A stretch of DNA of 64,000 nt from positions 248,001 through 312,000 of the forward strand of contig RDYL01000002.1 of NCBI GenBank assembly GCA_004293165.1, read 5' to 3'. How positions within the stretch are numbered: position 1 is the stretch's first letter; the number at the start of each line of letters is the position of its first letter. The DNA is from Flavobacteriia bacterium. GTDB taxonomy: Bacteria > Bacteroidota > Bacteroidia > Flavobacteriales > Flavobacteriaceae. The notes under the pieces were generated by a model. The model was not told the origin of the DNA and did not search any database. It saw only the letters and a program-made list of their open reading frames with translations. Positions 33,451-41,745 of this stretch are shown piece by piece. The position numbers and the translations under genes were made by a program.

Positions 33451-35349
33451 TTAATAAGCACGAGCATCTTTCCCTTCGTAAAAATTCATAAAAGCACGGT
33501 TTACAACTCGATTTCCACCATTTGTTGGATAATCTCCTGTAAAATACCAATCGCCTAAATTCTTCGGACAAGCAATGTGTAAATCAGCTACCGTTTGATA
33601 GATAATTTTTACTTCAGCCTTAGTATTGTCTGGTGTTAGCATTTCAGCGATTTTATCTGAAATCTCTTGATCCGTGAATGGTGCATAAATTTCTTTTACA
33701 AAATTCACTACATCAGCATCGATAAAATCTTCTTGTGCCTTTGATTTTTGATATACTTCCTCTACTATATGGTATAAATTGCGTTCTTTTAGCAACTCTA
33801 AAGCTGCTCTAAAAGCTACTAATCCTTCTAGTTTTGCCATGTCAATCCCGTAACAATCTGGATAACGAATTTGCGGTGCTGATGAAACCACTACAATTTT
33901 CTTAGGATTTAAACGATCCATCATTTTAATGATACTTTGTTTCAAAGTGGTTCCTCTTACAATACTATCGTCAATAATTACTAAATTATCTGTAGGTTTT
34001 ACCACACCATAAGTCACATCATAAACGTGTGCTACCAAATCATCTCTACTGCTGTCTTCAGTAATAAAAGTTCTTAATTTGGCATCTTTTATCGCGATTT
34101 TCTCCGTTCTAATTTTAACCGAAAGCAATTCTTTCAACATATCTTCCGTCAACGTATCCTTTTGTTCAATAATTGCTTTTGCTTTTCGGTGATTTAAGAA
34201 GTCTTGAGCAGCTTCTGACATACCATAAAAAGAAGTTTCTGCCGTATTTGGAATAAAAGAGAAAACCGTGTTATCGATATCGTTATCGATGGCTTTTAAA
34301 ACACTTGGAAAGATTAATTTTCCTAATTCTTTACGCTCTGTATAGATTTCGGCATCACTTCCACGAGAAAAATAAATTCGCTCAAACGAACATGCTTTTT
34401 TGATTAAAGGTGTTCTTACTTCCTGAACGGTAACATTTCCGTTTTTCTTGATAATAATAGCACTTCCCGGATCTAATTCTTGTACTTTTTCGAAAGGCAC
34501 ATTGAACACTGTTTGAATCACTGGACGTTCTGAAGCTACTACTACAATTTCATCATCTTCATAGAAATACGCAGGACGAATTCCAGCAGGATCACGCAAT
34601 ACAAACGAATCACCATGACCAAAAAGCCCAGCCATTGCATAACCTCCGTCAAAATTACGAGAAGCACGTTCTAAAATGCGTTGTACATTTAAACGTTCTC
34701 CGATAATTGGAGAAGCTTCTTGTTTGGAATATCCTTCTACTTTACATTGTTTGTATAATTCGGTAACCTCATCATCTAAAAAATGTCCGATTTTCTCCAT
34801 TACAGTAACAGTATCGGCCATTTGTTTTGGATGTTGTCCTAAATCAATTAAGTTTTGGAATAACTCTTTTACATTAGTCATATTGAAATTTCCCGCCACA
34901 ATTAAATTACGGTGCATCCAATTGTTTTGACGTAAAAACGGGTGAACACTTTCGATGCTGTTTTTACCGAAAGTTCCATAACGAACGTGACCTAAAAACA
35001 CTTCTCCAATGTAAGGAATATTTTGTTTTTGAAGTGACACATTGTTTTGATATTCTGGATGTTCTTCTAAATCGCGACTAATTCTGTCGTTAATTTGAGC
35101 AAAGATATCCTTAATAGGTTGCGGGTCGTTTGAACGAATACGACTGATGTATCTTTCTCCTGGATTTACATCTAATTTAATACTTGCTAATCCAGCTCCA
35201 TCTTGACCTCGGTTGTGTTGCTTTTCCATTAGTAAATACATTTTTTGTACTCCATAAAAAGCGGTTCCGTATTTTTGTTTATAGAATTCTAACGGTTTTT
35301 TTAATCTTAGTAATGCAATTCCACATTCGTGTTGTATAGCGTCACTCAT
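33451..35349 (-). CDS. purF: Amidophosphoribosyltransferase-type protein (PurF family)
   Basis: The 632-aa protein transfers glutamine ammonia to PRPP in the first step of purine synthesis. The glutaminase domain begins HECGIALLRL, so the nucleophilic Cys is residue 9 and would need removal of an eight-residue propeptide; LGHVRYGTFG and RNLIVAGNFNMTN are glutaminase motifs. The PRTase domain has VIIDDSIVRGTTLKQSI. At 632 aa it is about 130-160 residues longer than typical PurF, a long form I believe is usual in Flavobacteriaceae. It precedes no operon partner; the tandem repeats follow. Confidence 0.9.
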   Translation of the reverse strand: MSDAIQHECGIALLRLKKPLEFYKQKYGTAFYGVQKMYLLMEKQHNRGQDGAGLASIKLDVNPGERYISRIRSNDPQPIKDIFAQINDRISRDLEEHPEYQNNVSLQKQNIPYIGEVFLGHVRYGTFGKNSIESVHPFLRQNNWMHRNLIVAGNFNMTNVKELFQNLIDLGQHPKQMADTVTVMEKIGHFLDDEVTELYKQCKVEGYSKQEASPIIGERLNVQRILERASRNFDGGYAMAGLFGHGDSFVLRDPAGIRPAYFYEDDEIVVVASERPVIQTVFNVPFEKVQELDPGSAIIIKKNGNVTVQEVRTPLIKKACSFERIYFSRGSDAEIYTERKELGKLIFPSVLKAIDNDIDNTVFSFIPNTAETSFYGMSEAAQDFLNHRKAKAIIEQKDTLTEDMLKELLSVKIRTEKIAIKDAKLRTFITEDSSRDDLVAHVYDVTYGVVKPTDNLVIIDDSIVRGTTLKQSIIKMMDRLNPKKIVVVSSAPQIRYPDCYGIDMAKLEGLVAFRAALELLKERNLYHIVEEVYQKSKAQEDFIDADVVNFVKEIYAPFTDQEISDKIAEMLTPDNTKAEVKIIYQTVADLHIACPKNLGDWYFTGDYPTNGGNRVVNRAFMNFYEGKDARAY

Positions 35350-35404
35350 AAGTTGTTGTGTTGTTGTAGGTTGTTGTAATTCTTATTTATTTTCAAACAA
35401 AAAA

Positions 35405-35424
35405 TGCCCCGAAATTTCGAGGCA
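35405..35424 (-). terminator. Intrinsic terminator of the PfkB kinase gene
   Basis: Read leftwards, TGCCTCGAAA and TTTCGGGGCA pair (one T-G pair) directly after the stop codon and are followed by TTTTTTG. The single mismatch is a wobble only on this strand, supporting the direction. Confidence 0.8.
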
Positions 35425-35429
35425 CGTTT

Positions 35430-36359
35430 TTATTCTTCTAATTCTACTTCAAATTGCGTTAAAGCTTTGAATTGTTTCAAACGCGCATTAACTTCTTTTT
35501 TATCAAGGCCAACCATTCTTTCTGTTCCAAATTTTTCTACACAGAATGAAGCTAAGTTTGAACCATGAATGATTCCGTTTTTCATGTTGTTAAACGAAAT
35601 GTTTTCAGATTGCGCAATATATCCTGCGAAACCTCCTGCGAATGTATCACCAGCACCTGTTGGATCAAATACTTCTTCTAATGGTAATGCTGGAGCAAAG
35701 AATACGTCTTTGTTGTGGAACAATAATGCACCGTGCTCTCCTTTTTTGATTACCACATATTTTGGTCCCATTGTATGGATTTTAGCTGCTGCTTTTACCA
35801 AAGAATATTCGCCTGATAACTGACGTGCTTCTTCATCGTTGATTGTGATTACATCAACAAGTTTAATCACGTCTAATAATTCTGGCAAGGCACAATCCAT
35901 CCAAAAGTTCATGGTATCTAAAACAATTAATTTTGGTTGTTCAGTCATTTGGTTTAAAACGCCTGATTGTACGATTGGGTGTAAGTTTCCTAATAAAACC
36001 ACCTCCGAATTTTTATACGCTTGAGGCACCACTGGGTTAAAATCGGCCAACACATTTAATTCGGTCACTAAAGTGTCGCGCGAATTTAAATCGTTGTGGT
36101 ATTTTCCACTCCAGAAGAAGGTTTTTCCGCCTTTTACAATTTCGATCCCTTCTATATTTACTCCTTTATTTTCTAATAAATCTAAATATTCTTTTGGAAA
36201 ATCTTCTCCTACTACAGAAACTATGGCTGCATCAACATTGAAAAATGAAGATGATAAACCTATGTAAGTTGCTGCTCCGCCTAAAATTTTATTTGTTTTT
36301 CCGAAAGGTGTTTCAATAGCATCAAAAGCTACTGTCCCTACTATTAATAGTTTGTTCAT
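35430..36359 (-). CDS. PfkB-family carbohydrate/nucleoside kinase
   Basis: The 309-aa ribokinase-like enzyme has the first PfkB signature near GGAATYIGLSSSFF and the second at FDPTGAGDTFAGGFAGYIA with the catalytic Asp. The adenosine/inosine-guanosine kinase branch is plausible given the purF neighbour, but the substrate cannot be told from motifs. It has its own promoter (TATCTTTG) and terminator. Confidence 0.9.
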   Translation of the reverse strand: MNKLLIVGTVAFDAIETPFGKTNKILGGAATYIGLSSSFFNVDAAIVSVVGEDFPKEYLDLLENKGVNIEGIEIVKGGKTFFWSGKYHNDLNSRDTLVTELNVLADFNPVVPQAYKNSEVVLLGNLHPIVQSGVLNQMTEQPKLIVLDTMNFWMDCALPELLDVIKLVDVITINDEEARQLSGEYSLVKAAAKIHTMGPKYVVIKKGEHGALLFHNKDVFFAPALPLEEVFDPTGAGDTFAGGFAGYIAQSENISFNNMKNGIIHGSNLASFCVEKFGTERMVGLDKKEVNARLKQFKALTQFEVELEE

Positions 36360-36382
36360 TAAATTGAATTTGAAATAAGGCG

Positions 36383-36390
36383 CAAAGATA
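36383..36390 (-). promoter_or_regulatory. -7 element of the PfkB kinase gene
   Basis: Read leftwards, TATCTTTG followed by C matches TAnnTTTG, 24 bp upstream of the ATG. Confidence 0.55.
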
Positions 36391-36568
36391 AGTTTTTGTT
36401 TAGAAGTTTAAAAGTTTATGTTCCGAAACTTCGGGATAAAAGTTTAAAAGGTTTTGAACGTTAGAGTTTTGTATACATTTATGATTAAAAACCTTATTCA
36501 TAAAATAATTTTATGATCATCATAATTTAATACTTTCTAATTTTTTAACAATTTTAACTACTAAAGAA

Positions 36569-36576
36569 TATTTTTG
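36569..36576 (+). promoter_or_regulatory. -7 element of the DUF6268 gene
   Basis: TATTTTTG fits TAnnTTTG, 34 bp before the ATG at 36610. The rest of the 250-bp gap is AT-rich; a small palindrome TTCCGAAACTTCGGGA lies at 36421-36436. Confidence 0.5.
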
Positions 36577-36609
36577 AGAAATTTTAATAAATAAAAAATT
36601 AAAAAACTT

Positions 36610-37518
36610 ATGAAAAAAATTAAATTATTTATGCTTTTTGGACTGTTTACAGTTTCTGTCAGTGCGCAAGACTATGTTGATATTTTTAAATTGTCTTTAA
36701 ATAATGCAACATTAGGAAATTTAGACAATGACTACGAAACGAGTGTAAACAATCTAAATATGGAAGTTTACTATCCCAAAAAATTATCTGAAAAAACAGT
36801 ATTATTAACTGGTTTTACAGTTGAAAACACCAGGTTAAATTTTTCAGAAGGTGCTGAAAGAACTAGTTTAACAATGACACGCTTGAACTTAGGAATGAAA
36901 TATCAACATTCCGAAAAATGGTCGGGAACGTATGTATTTCTTCCAAAAATTGCCTCAGATTTTGATAACATTGGGTCAAATGATTTTCAATTTGGTGGAT
37001 TAGCAGTTTTAGATTATCAGTACAATGAAACTTCAAAAGTTAAATTTGGATTATATGCTTCGTCAGAAAACCATGGTTCTACAATTACCCCATTAATTGG
37101 TATTTGGCATCGTTCTAAAGACAGTAAGTTTTATATCAATGCAACTTTACCAATTCGTATGGACGCTAACTATTCTTTGTCAGATAAATTTAGTGTAGGT
37201 GCAGATTTACTTACTTCTATAAAATCATATGATTTAGACGGTATTAATTCGGATTTATATACTCAAGAAGAATCGATTCGTTTTGCGCTTTATGCTGCTT
37301 TAGGATTAATGGATAATTCGATTATTTTAAGAGGAAAAGTGGGATTTGACACTACAGATTATGGCGTTTACAATAGTAATGAAAAGGTAGGTGCACAAGT
37401 TTTAACTTTCCCACTGAGTACCGATAAAAGAAATCGACTAAACTCGGAATTTGATTCTTCATTATACGTTGGATTTGATGCGATTTACCGATTTGATTTA
37501 ACAAAAGAAACTAAATAA
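36610..37518 (+). CDS. DUF6268-type outer-membrane beta-barrel protein
   Basis: The 302-aa protein has a signal peptide (MLFGLFTVSVSAQ) followed by alternating beta strands throughout and an aromatic C-terminal strand (YVGFDAIYRFDLT). I recognise the pattern of the DUF6268 outer-membrane barrel proteins of Bacteroidetes (LNLGMKYQHSEKWSGTYVFL; GIWHRSKDSKFYINATLP). Function unknown. Monocistronic, converging on rnhA across a bidirectional terminator. Confidence 0.8.
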   Translation: MKKIKLFMLFGLFTVSVSAQDYVDIFKLSLNNATLGNLDNDYETSVNNLNMEVYYPKKLSEKTVLLTGFTVENTRLNFSEGAERTSLTMTRLNLGMKYQHSEKWSGTYVFLPKIASDFDNIGSNDFQFGGLAVLDYQYNETSKVKFGLYASSENHGSTITPLIGIWHRSKDSKFYINATLPIRMDANYSLSDKFSVGADLLTSIKSYDLDGINSDLYTQEESIRFALYAALGLMDNSIILRGKVGFDTTDYGVYNSNEKVGAQVLTFPLSTDKRNRLNSEFDSSLYVGFDAIYRFDLTKETK

Positions 37519-37521
37519 TAG

Positions 37522-37546
37522 AAGGAGCTTTTCAGCTCCTTTTTTA
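37522..37546. terminator. Terminator between the DUF6268 gene and rnhA
   Basis: AAGGAGCT (37522-37529) pairs with AGCTCCTT (37534-37541) and is followed by T6 on the + strand. It lies 4 bp after the + strand stop and may also serve rnhA. Confidence 0.7.
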
Positions 37547-38026
37547 TTACAACAACTTCCCTTCTTCTCTTTCGTAAAACTCGTCAATAGACAATTTTTC
37601 TTGTTGCGATGCCATAACGGCTAATTCATCGCAGCGTTCGTTTTGTGGGTGGCTGTTGTGCCCTTTTACCCATTGAAAATCGACTTGGTGTTGGCGATAG
37701 ATTTTTAAGAATCGTAACCATAAATCGGGGTTTTTTTTGGCTTTGAAGTTAATTTTTTCCCACTGAAACACCCAGCGCTTTTCTACTGAATCTACCACAT
37801 ATTTCGAATCTGAAACGACTAATACTTTAGTTTTTGGGTTTTTAAGTTTTTCTAACCCTACAATTACCGCTAATAATTCCATTCTATTATTAGTAGACAA
37901 TCGGAAACCTTCGTAAAATTCTTTTTTATACGGAGTTCCTACCATTTCCATCACCACGCCATAGCCAGCCGGACCAGGGTTTCCCTTAGCAGCGCCGTCT
38001 GTGTATATGTGGACTTCGTGTGACAT
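37547..38026 (-). CDS. rnhA: Ribonuclease HI
   Basis: The 159-aa enzyme degrades the RNA strand of RNA-DNA hybrids. The four acidic residues are present: Asp in HIYTDGAAKGNPGPAGYG, Glu in NNRMELLAVI, Asp in VVSDSKYVVDS, Asp in NERCDELAVM, with the catalytic His in KGHNSHPQ. Standard bacterial type I length. It follows purN after 16 bp in the same direction and is probably co-transcribed. Confidence 0.96.
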   Translation of the reverse strand: MSHEVHIYTDGAAKGNPGPAGYGVVMEMVGTPYKKEFYEGFRLSTNNRMELLAVIVGLEKLKNPKTKVLVVSDSKYVVDSVEKRWVFQWEKINFKAKKNPDLWLRFLKIYRQHQVDFQWVKGHNSHPQNERCDELAVMASQQEKLSIDEFYEREEGKLL

Positions 38027-38042
38027 AGTTGCGAGTTGAAAG

Positions 38043-38609
38043 TTATGAGTTACGAGTTAATATACCTGCGATAACTTCTGGAAAATACTGATGTTCCAAT
38101 TCATGGATTTTATGTGCAATTTCTTCAGCGGTATTGCAATCTTCTATATTTACTGAATTTTGAAAAATAAATTCACCTTCATCATAGTGTTCGTTTACAT
38201 AATGAATGGTGATTCCTGTTTCTTTTTCTTTATTTTCCAGAACTGCTTGATGTACATTCATTCCGTACATGCCTTTTCCGCCGTATTTTGGCAATAAAGC
38301 AGGATGAATATTAATCACTTTTGGATACACTTTTAATATTGACTCTGGAAATTTTAATAGAAATCCAGCTAAAACAATTAAATCGGGTTGAAATTGGTGC
38401 AATTGCTCTAACACAAAACCATCATTTAATTGTGTCTTAGAAAAAACCACAGAAGGGATGTTATGATTTTTTGCTCTTTCTAATACTTTAGCATCCGCCT
38501 TGTTAGAAAAAATAGCAACTACAACTCCTTCATTATTATTTTTAAAATACCTGATTATTTCTTCGGCATTTGAACCGTTTCCGGAAGCAAAAAGCACAAT
38601 ATTTTTCAT
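38043..38609 (-). CDS. purN: Phosphoribosylglycinamide formyltransferase
   Basis: The start was set at the ATG at 38609 (MKNIVLFASGNG); the frame extends seven codons upstream without support. The 188-aa enzyme formylates GAR from 10-formyl-THF in purine synthesis. Motifs: FASGNGSNAEEII (phosphate loop), INIHPALLPKYGGKGMYG (catalytic Asn-His region) and HYVNEHYDEGEFIFQ (catalytic Asp). Divergent from acpP, as commonly found in Bacteroidetes. Confidence 0.95.
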   Translation of the reverse strand: MKNIVLFASGNGSNAEEIIRYFKNNNEGVVVAIFSNKADAKVLERAKNHNIPSVVFSKTQLNDGFVLEQLHQFQPDLIVLAGFLLKFPESILKVYPKVINIHPALLPKYGGKGMYGMNVHQAVLENKEKETGITIHYVNEHYDEGEFIFQNSVNIEDCNTAEEIAHKIHELEHQYFPEVIAGILTRNS

Positions 38610-38723
38610 TTTATTTAGATTTCTTAGCACAAAAAAAAGAATAATAATTGGTAAAAAATAAAAAAAAGAGGCCTTTGTGAATTATTTTTTTTAAATTCGT
38701 GGTCATATTTAGTAACAAAAAGG

Positions 38724-38752
38724 TTGTTTTAAAATAAAGTTTTTTATTTTTG
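38724..38752 (+). promoter_or_regulatory. Promoter of acpP
   Basis: TTG (38724-38726), an 18-bp spacer and TATTTTTG (38745-38752) match the Bacteroidetes consensus, 29 bp upstream of the acpP ATG. The promoter is intact although the gene is damaged. Confidence 0.7.
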
Positions 38753-38781
38753 CCAACAAATTAAATTAAAAATTAAAGATT

Positions 38782-38986
38782 ATGTCAGACATTGCATCAA
38801 GAGTAAAAGCGATTATCGTAGACAAATTAGGTGTTGACGAAAACGAAGTTGTAACAGAAGCTAGCTTCACTTGAGCTTATTATGGAGTTCGAAAAAGAAT
38901 TTGACATTCAAATTCCAGACGACCAAGCTGAAAACATTGCTACTGTAGGTCAAGCTATTTCTTACATCGAAGAAGCTAAAAAATAA
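38782..38986 (+). pseudogene. acpP: Acyl carrier protein gene with a 32-bp internal deletion
   Basis: The reading starts [20 protein letters not shown] and runs 30 codons to ...TEASFT, then hits TGA (38872-38874). From 38873, one frame over, it continues [18 protein letters not shown] to a final TAA at 38984 (37 codons). A normal flavobacterial ACP has 78 codons; 11 residues (NDLGADSLDTV) are missing, equal to 32 bp. That removes the DSL serine that carries 4'-phosphopantetheine and breaks the frame. Promoter, terminator and neighbours (purN, fabF, rnc) are those of the standard acpP locus. ACP is essential, so an assembly or read error, or a second acpP elsewhere, must be considered. Confidence 0.85.
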
Positions 38987-38997
38987 TAAATAAAACG

Positions 38998-39028
38998 CCC
39001 GCGTGCATTTATTTGCATGCGGGTTTTT
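38998..39028 (+). terminator. Intrinsic terminator of acpP
   Basis: CCCGCGTGCA (38998-39007) and TGCATGCGGG (39014-39023) pair with one wobble and are followed by five T, 11 bp after the stop. fabF downstream therefore probably also uses its own promoter. Confidence 0.85.
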
Positions 39029-39162
39029 ATTATTTTAAAAAAATTAGACTATTTTTGATTGAATTTCAATCACAATATATTGAAATACCCTTGTCTCTTT
39101 ACTATACTAAATTAAAGAAAACACGGGTATTATTTGTTTAAACGATTTTTAAAAATAAGAAT

Positions 39163-40416
39163 ATGCAATTAAAGCGTGTTGTTGTAACTGGCCTTGGAGC
39201 ATTGACCCCAATTGGTAATTCCATTCAAGAATATTGGGATGGATTAATTAATGGAAAAAGCGGTGCTGCACCCATAACGTATTACGATACTGAAAAACAT
39301 AAAACCAAATTTGCTTGTGAAGTAAAAAACTTCAACATCGAAGATTATATGGATCGTAAGGAATCGCGCCGATTGGATAAATTTGCTCAATATGCTATTG
39401 CAGCTAGTGACGAAGCGATTAAAGACGCTGGAATTACGCCAGAGAATGTAAACAAACATAGAGTAGGTGTAATTTGGGGTGCTGGTATTGGAGGTTTAGA
39501 AACTTTCCAAGATGAAGTTATGTATTATGCAAAAGGAGATGGAACACCAAAGTTCAATCCTTTCTTTATTCCTAAAATGATTGCCGATATTGCTCCAGCT
39601 CATATTTCTATGAGAAATGGCTATATGGGTCCAAATTATACTACCGTTTCTGCTTGTGCTTCTTCTGCAAATGCCTTAATTGATGCATTTAACTACATCC
39701 GTTTAGGAATGTGTGATGTTATTGTATCAGGCGGATCTGAAGCAGCTGTAACCATTGCAGGAATGGGTGGATTTAATTCTATGCACGCCTTATCAACTAG
39801 AAATGATAGTCCAGAAACAGCTTCAAGACCTTTTGATGCTACTCGTGATGGTTTTGTTTTAGGGGAAGGTGCTGGTGCTTTAGTTTTAGAAGAATACGAA
39901 CATGCCAAAGCACGTGGTGCTAAGATTTATTGTGAAGTTGGTGGTGGTGGAATGTCTTCGGACGCATACCATTTAACAGCTCCACATCCTGAAGGAATTG
40001 GCGTTATTGCTGTTATGGAAAACACGTTACGAGATGCTGGAATGACTCCTGATCAAGTAGACCACATTAATACGCACGGAACTTCTACACCTCTTGGCGA
40101 TGTTGCTGAATTAAAAGCTATAAGTCATGTTTTTGGTGATCATGCTAAAAACATTAATATTAACTCTACAAAATCAATGACAGGACACTTACTTGGTGCT
40201 GCTGGTGCTATCGAAGCAATTGCTTCTATCTTAGCTATGCAACACAGTATTGTTCCTCCAACGATTAACCATACAGTAGTTGACGAAAACATTAATCCTG
40301 AATTAAATTTGACTTTAAATAAAGCGCAAAAACGCGAAATTAAAGTAGCAATGAGTAATACCTTCGGTTTTGGAGGTCACAATGCTTGTGTATTATTTAA
40401 AAAATTGGAAAACTAA
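39163..40416 (+). CDS. fabF: 3-oxoacyl-ACP synthase II
   Basis: The 417-aa KAS II condensing enzyme extends acyl-ACP with malonyl-ACP in fatty-acid synthesis. The active-site Cys is in YTTVSACASSANALIDAF; the two His are in NTHGTSTPLGD and SMTGHLLGAAGA. It is normal in length and intact. It follows acpP, its protein partner, and precedes rnc by 4 bp. Confidence 0.97.
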   Translation: MQLKRVVVTGLGALTPIGNSIQEYWDGLINGKSGAAPITYYDTEKHKTKFACEVKNFNIEDYMDRKESRRLDKFAQYAIAASDEAIKDAGITPENVNKHRVGVIWGAGIGGLETFQDEVMYYAKGDGTPKFNPFFIPKMIADIAPAHISMRNGYMGPNYTTVSACASSANALIDAFNYIRLGMCDVIVSGGSEAAVTIAGMGGFNSMHALSTRNDSPETASRPFDATRDGFVLGEGAGALVLEEYEHAKARGAKIYCEVGGGGMSSDAYHLTAPHPEGIGVIAVMENTLRDAGMTPDQVDHINTHGTSTPLGDVAELKAISHVFGDHAKNININSTKSMTGHLLGAAGAIEAIASILAMQHSIVPPTINHTVVDENINPELNLTLNKAQKREIKVAMSNTFGFGGHNACVLFKKLEN

Positions 40417-40420
40417 CTAC

Positions 40421-41164
40421 ATGCGTCGATTATTTAATAAAATAAGAAAAAACTCCCGTTCTCCAGAAGACGGGATTTTTTTTGAAAAAATTACCAAAAT
40501 ACTAGGTTTCGAACCTAAAGAATTAAGATATTACAAAAAAGCATTTACACACCGTTCTACCAATAAAGTAGACGAAAAAGGAAATCCGTTCAATTATGAA
40601 CGCTTAGAATTTTTAGGTGACGCAATGTTGGGTAGTGTAATTGCAGCACATTTATACAATGAAGTACCATCGGGAGACGAAGGTTATTTAACAAAAATGC
40701 GCTCTAAAATTGTTAGTAGAGAACACCTAAACGAATTAGGCCGCGATTTTAATTTGGTGAGCTTTGTAGAAAGCAAAGTCAATTCGAGTCAATTTGGCGA
40801 AAATATTCATGGTAATTTATTTGAGGCCTTTATTGGTGCAATTTATTTAGATAGAGGTTTTGAATTTTGCGAAAAATTTATTCGTACAAAAATCATTAAA
40901 CAATATGTTGATATTGCTAAATTAGAAGGTAAAGTTATCAGCTATAAAAGTTTAATTATTGAATGGTGTCAGAAAGAAAAAATTTCATTCTTTTTTGATT
41001 TTGTAGAAGATAATGGAATCGAAGGGCAAAAATATTTTGGGATAAAACTACTTATTGACCAAAAAATTGTTGCGCGTGCTCGAGCTACATCAAAGAAAAA
41101 AGCAGAAGAAAAAGCATCTCAAAGAGCTTATTTTGCTTTACAAGAAAAAATTTCAAAAAAATAA
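40421..41164 (+). CDS. rnc: Ribonuclease III
   Basis: The start was placed at the ATG at 40421 (MRRLFNKIRKNS), 4 bp after fabF; the frame extending into fabF is not needed. The 247-aa double-strand-specific RNase has the signature NYERLEFLGDAMLGSVI, the acidic residues including the late Glu in NLFEAFIGAIYLD, and a C-terminal dsRNA-binding domain ending KKKAEEKASQRAYFAL. It processes rRNA precursors and structured mRNAs. Confidence 0.95.
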   Translation: MRRLFNKIRKNSRSPEDGIFFEKITKILGFEPKELRYYKKAFTHRSTNKVDEKGNPFNYERLEFLGDAMLGSVIAAHLYNEVPSGDEGYLTKMRSKIVSREHLNELGRDFNLVSFVESKVNSSQFGENIHGNLFEAFIGAIYLDRGFEFCEKFIRTKIIKQYVDIAKLEGKVISYKSLIIEWCQKEKISFFFDFVEDNGIEGQKYFGIKLLIDQKIVARARATSKKKAEEKASQRAYFALQEKISKK

Positions 41165-41257
41165 CCCAGTACTAAAACGTTTTCGTTACTAAATTAACGT
41201 TAAGAACTTAAAAACGGGTGTTTTTTAATCGATTTTAGTCTTATATTTACAACTTAA

Positions 41258-41740
41258 ATGAGGGCAATGGCAATCCATAAAATTCAAATAAACGATTTTA
41301 TTTCAGATGATTATGAATTAATTGCCATCCATTCATCTTTAGAGGATTACAAATTGGCTTATTCCCTAAATGTGGTTTTAAGCATTCAATTGAGTAAAAA
41401 CCTTTCTTATGTGGAAATTGCTATTCCTGAAGGAAAAAGTGCTTTTAGTAACTACATATTTGATGATAAAAAAAACGATATTGTTTGGACCTTAATCGAA
41501 AATAAAGCTACGATTATCAATTCTAACAAACAAACAAGTTCTTTATTTGAACAAATTGACATTACCGTTTTTTTACTACCTGAATTTAAAAAAGCCGATT
41601 ACCTTTTAAAAATTGAAAATATTGATTATGGATTTGAATCGGAATCTATCATTGAAAAAATTCAAGAAATTAAAAATGTAACTACAGCTTACACCATTGA
41701 TATAACAAACTTAAAATCTAAAAATAATTTAATTTTTTAA
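41258..41740 (+). CDS. IPExxxVDY family protein
   Basis: This 160-aa protein of unknown function is specific to Bacteroidetes. Its family-name motif appears as LLPEFKKADYLLKIE near residues 105-120. It lies between rnc and pyk and is 5 bp upstream of pyk, so the two are co-transcribed. A second in-frame ATG at 41267 (MAIHKIQI) fits the family N-terminus better; the first is nearer to a TATATTTA -7-like box (41242-41249). The constant link with pyk hints at a related metabolic or regulatory role, but nothing in the sequence proves it. Confidence 0.85.
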   Translation: MRAMAIHKIQINDFISDDYELIAIHSSLEDYKLAYSLNVVLSIQLSKNLSYVEIAIPEGKSAFSNYIFDDKKNDIVWTLIENKATIINSNKQTSSLFEQIDITVFLLPEFKKADYLLKIENIDYGFESESIIEKIQEIKNVTTAYTIDITNLKSKNNLIF

Positions 41741-41745
41741 TTAAG

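Noticed and set aside
38782..38986. Programmed frameshift rescuing acpP
   Set aside because: A frameshift could join the two halves but cannot supply the missing DSL serine, so it would not yield a working carrier.
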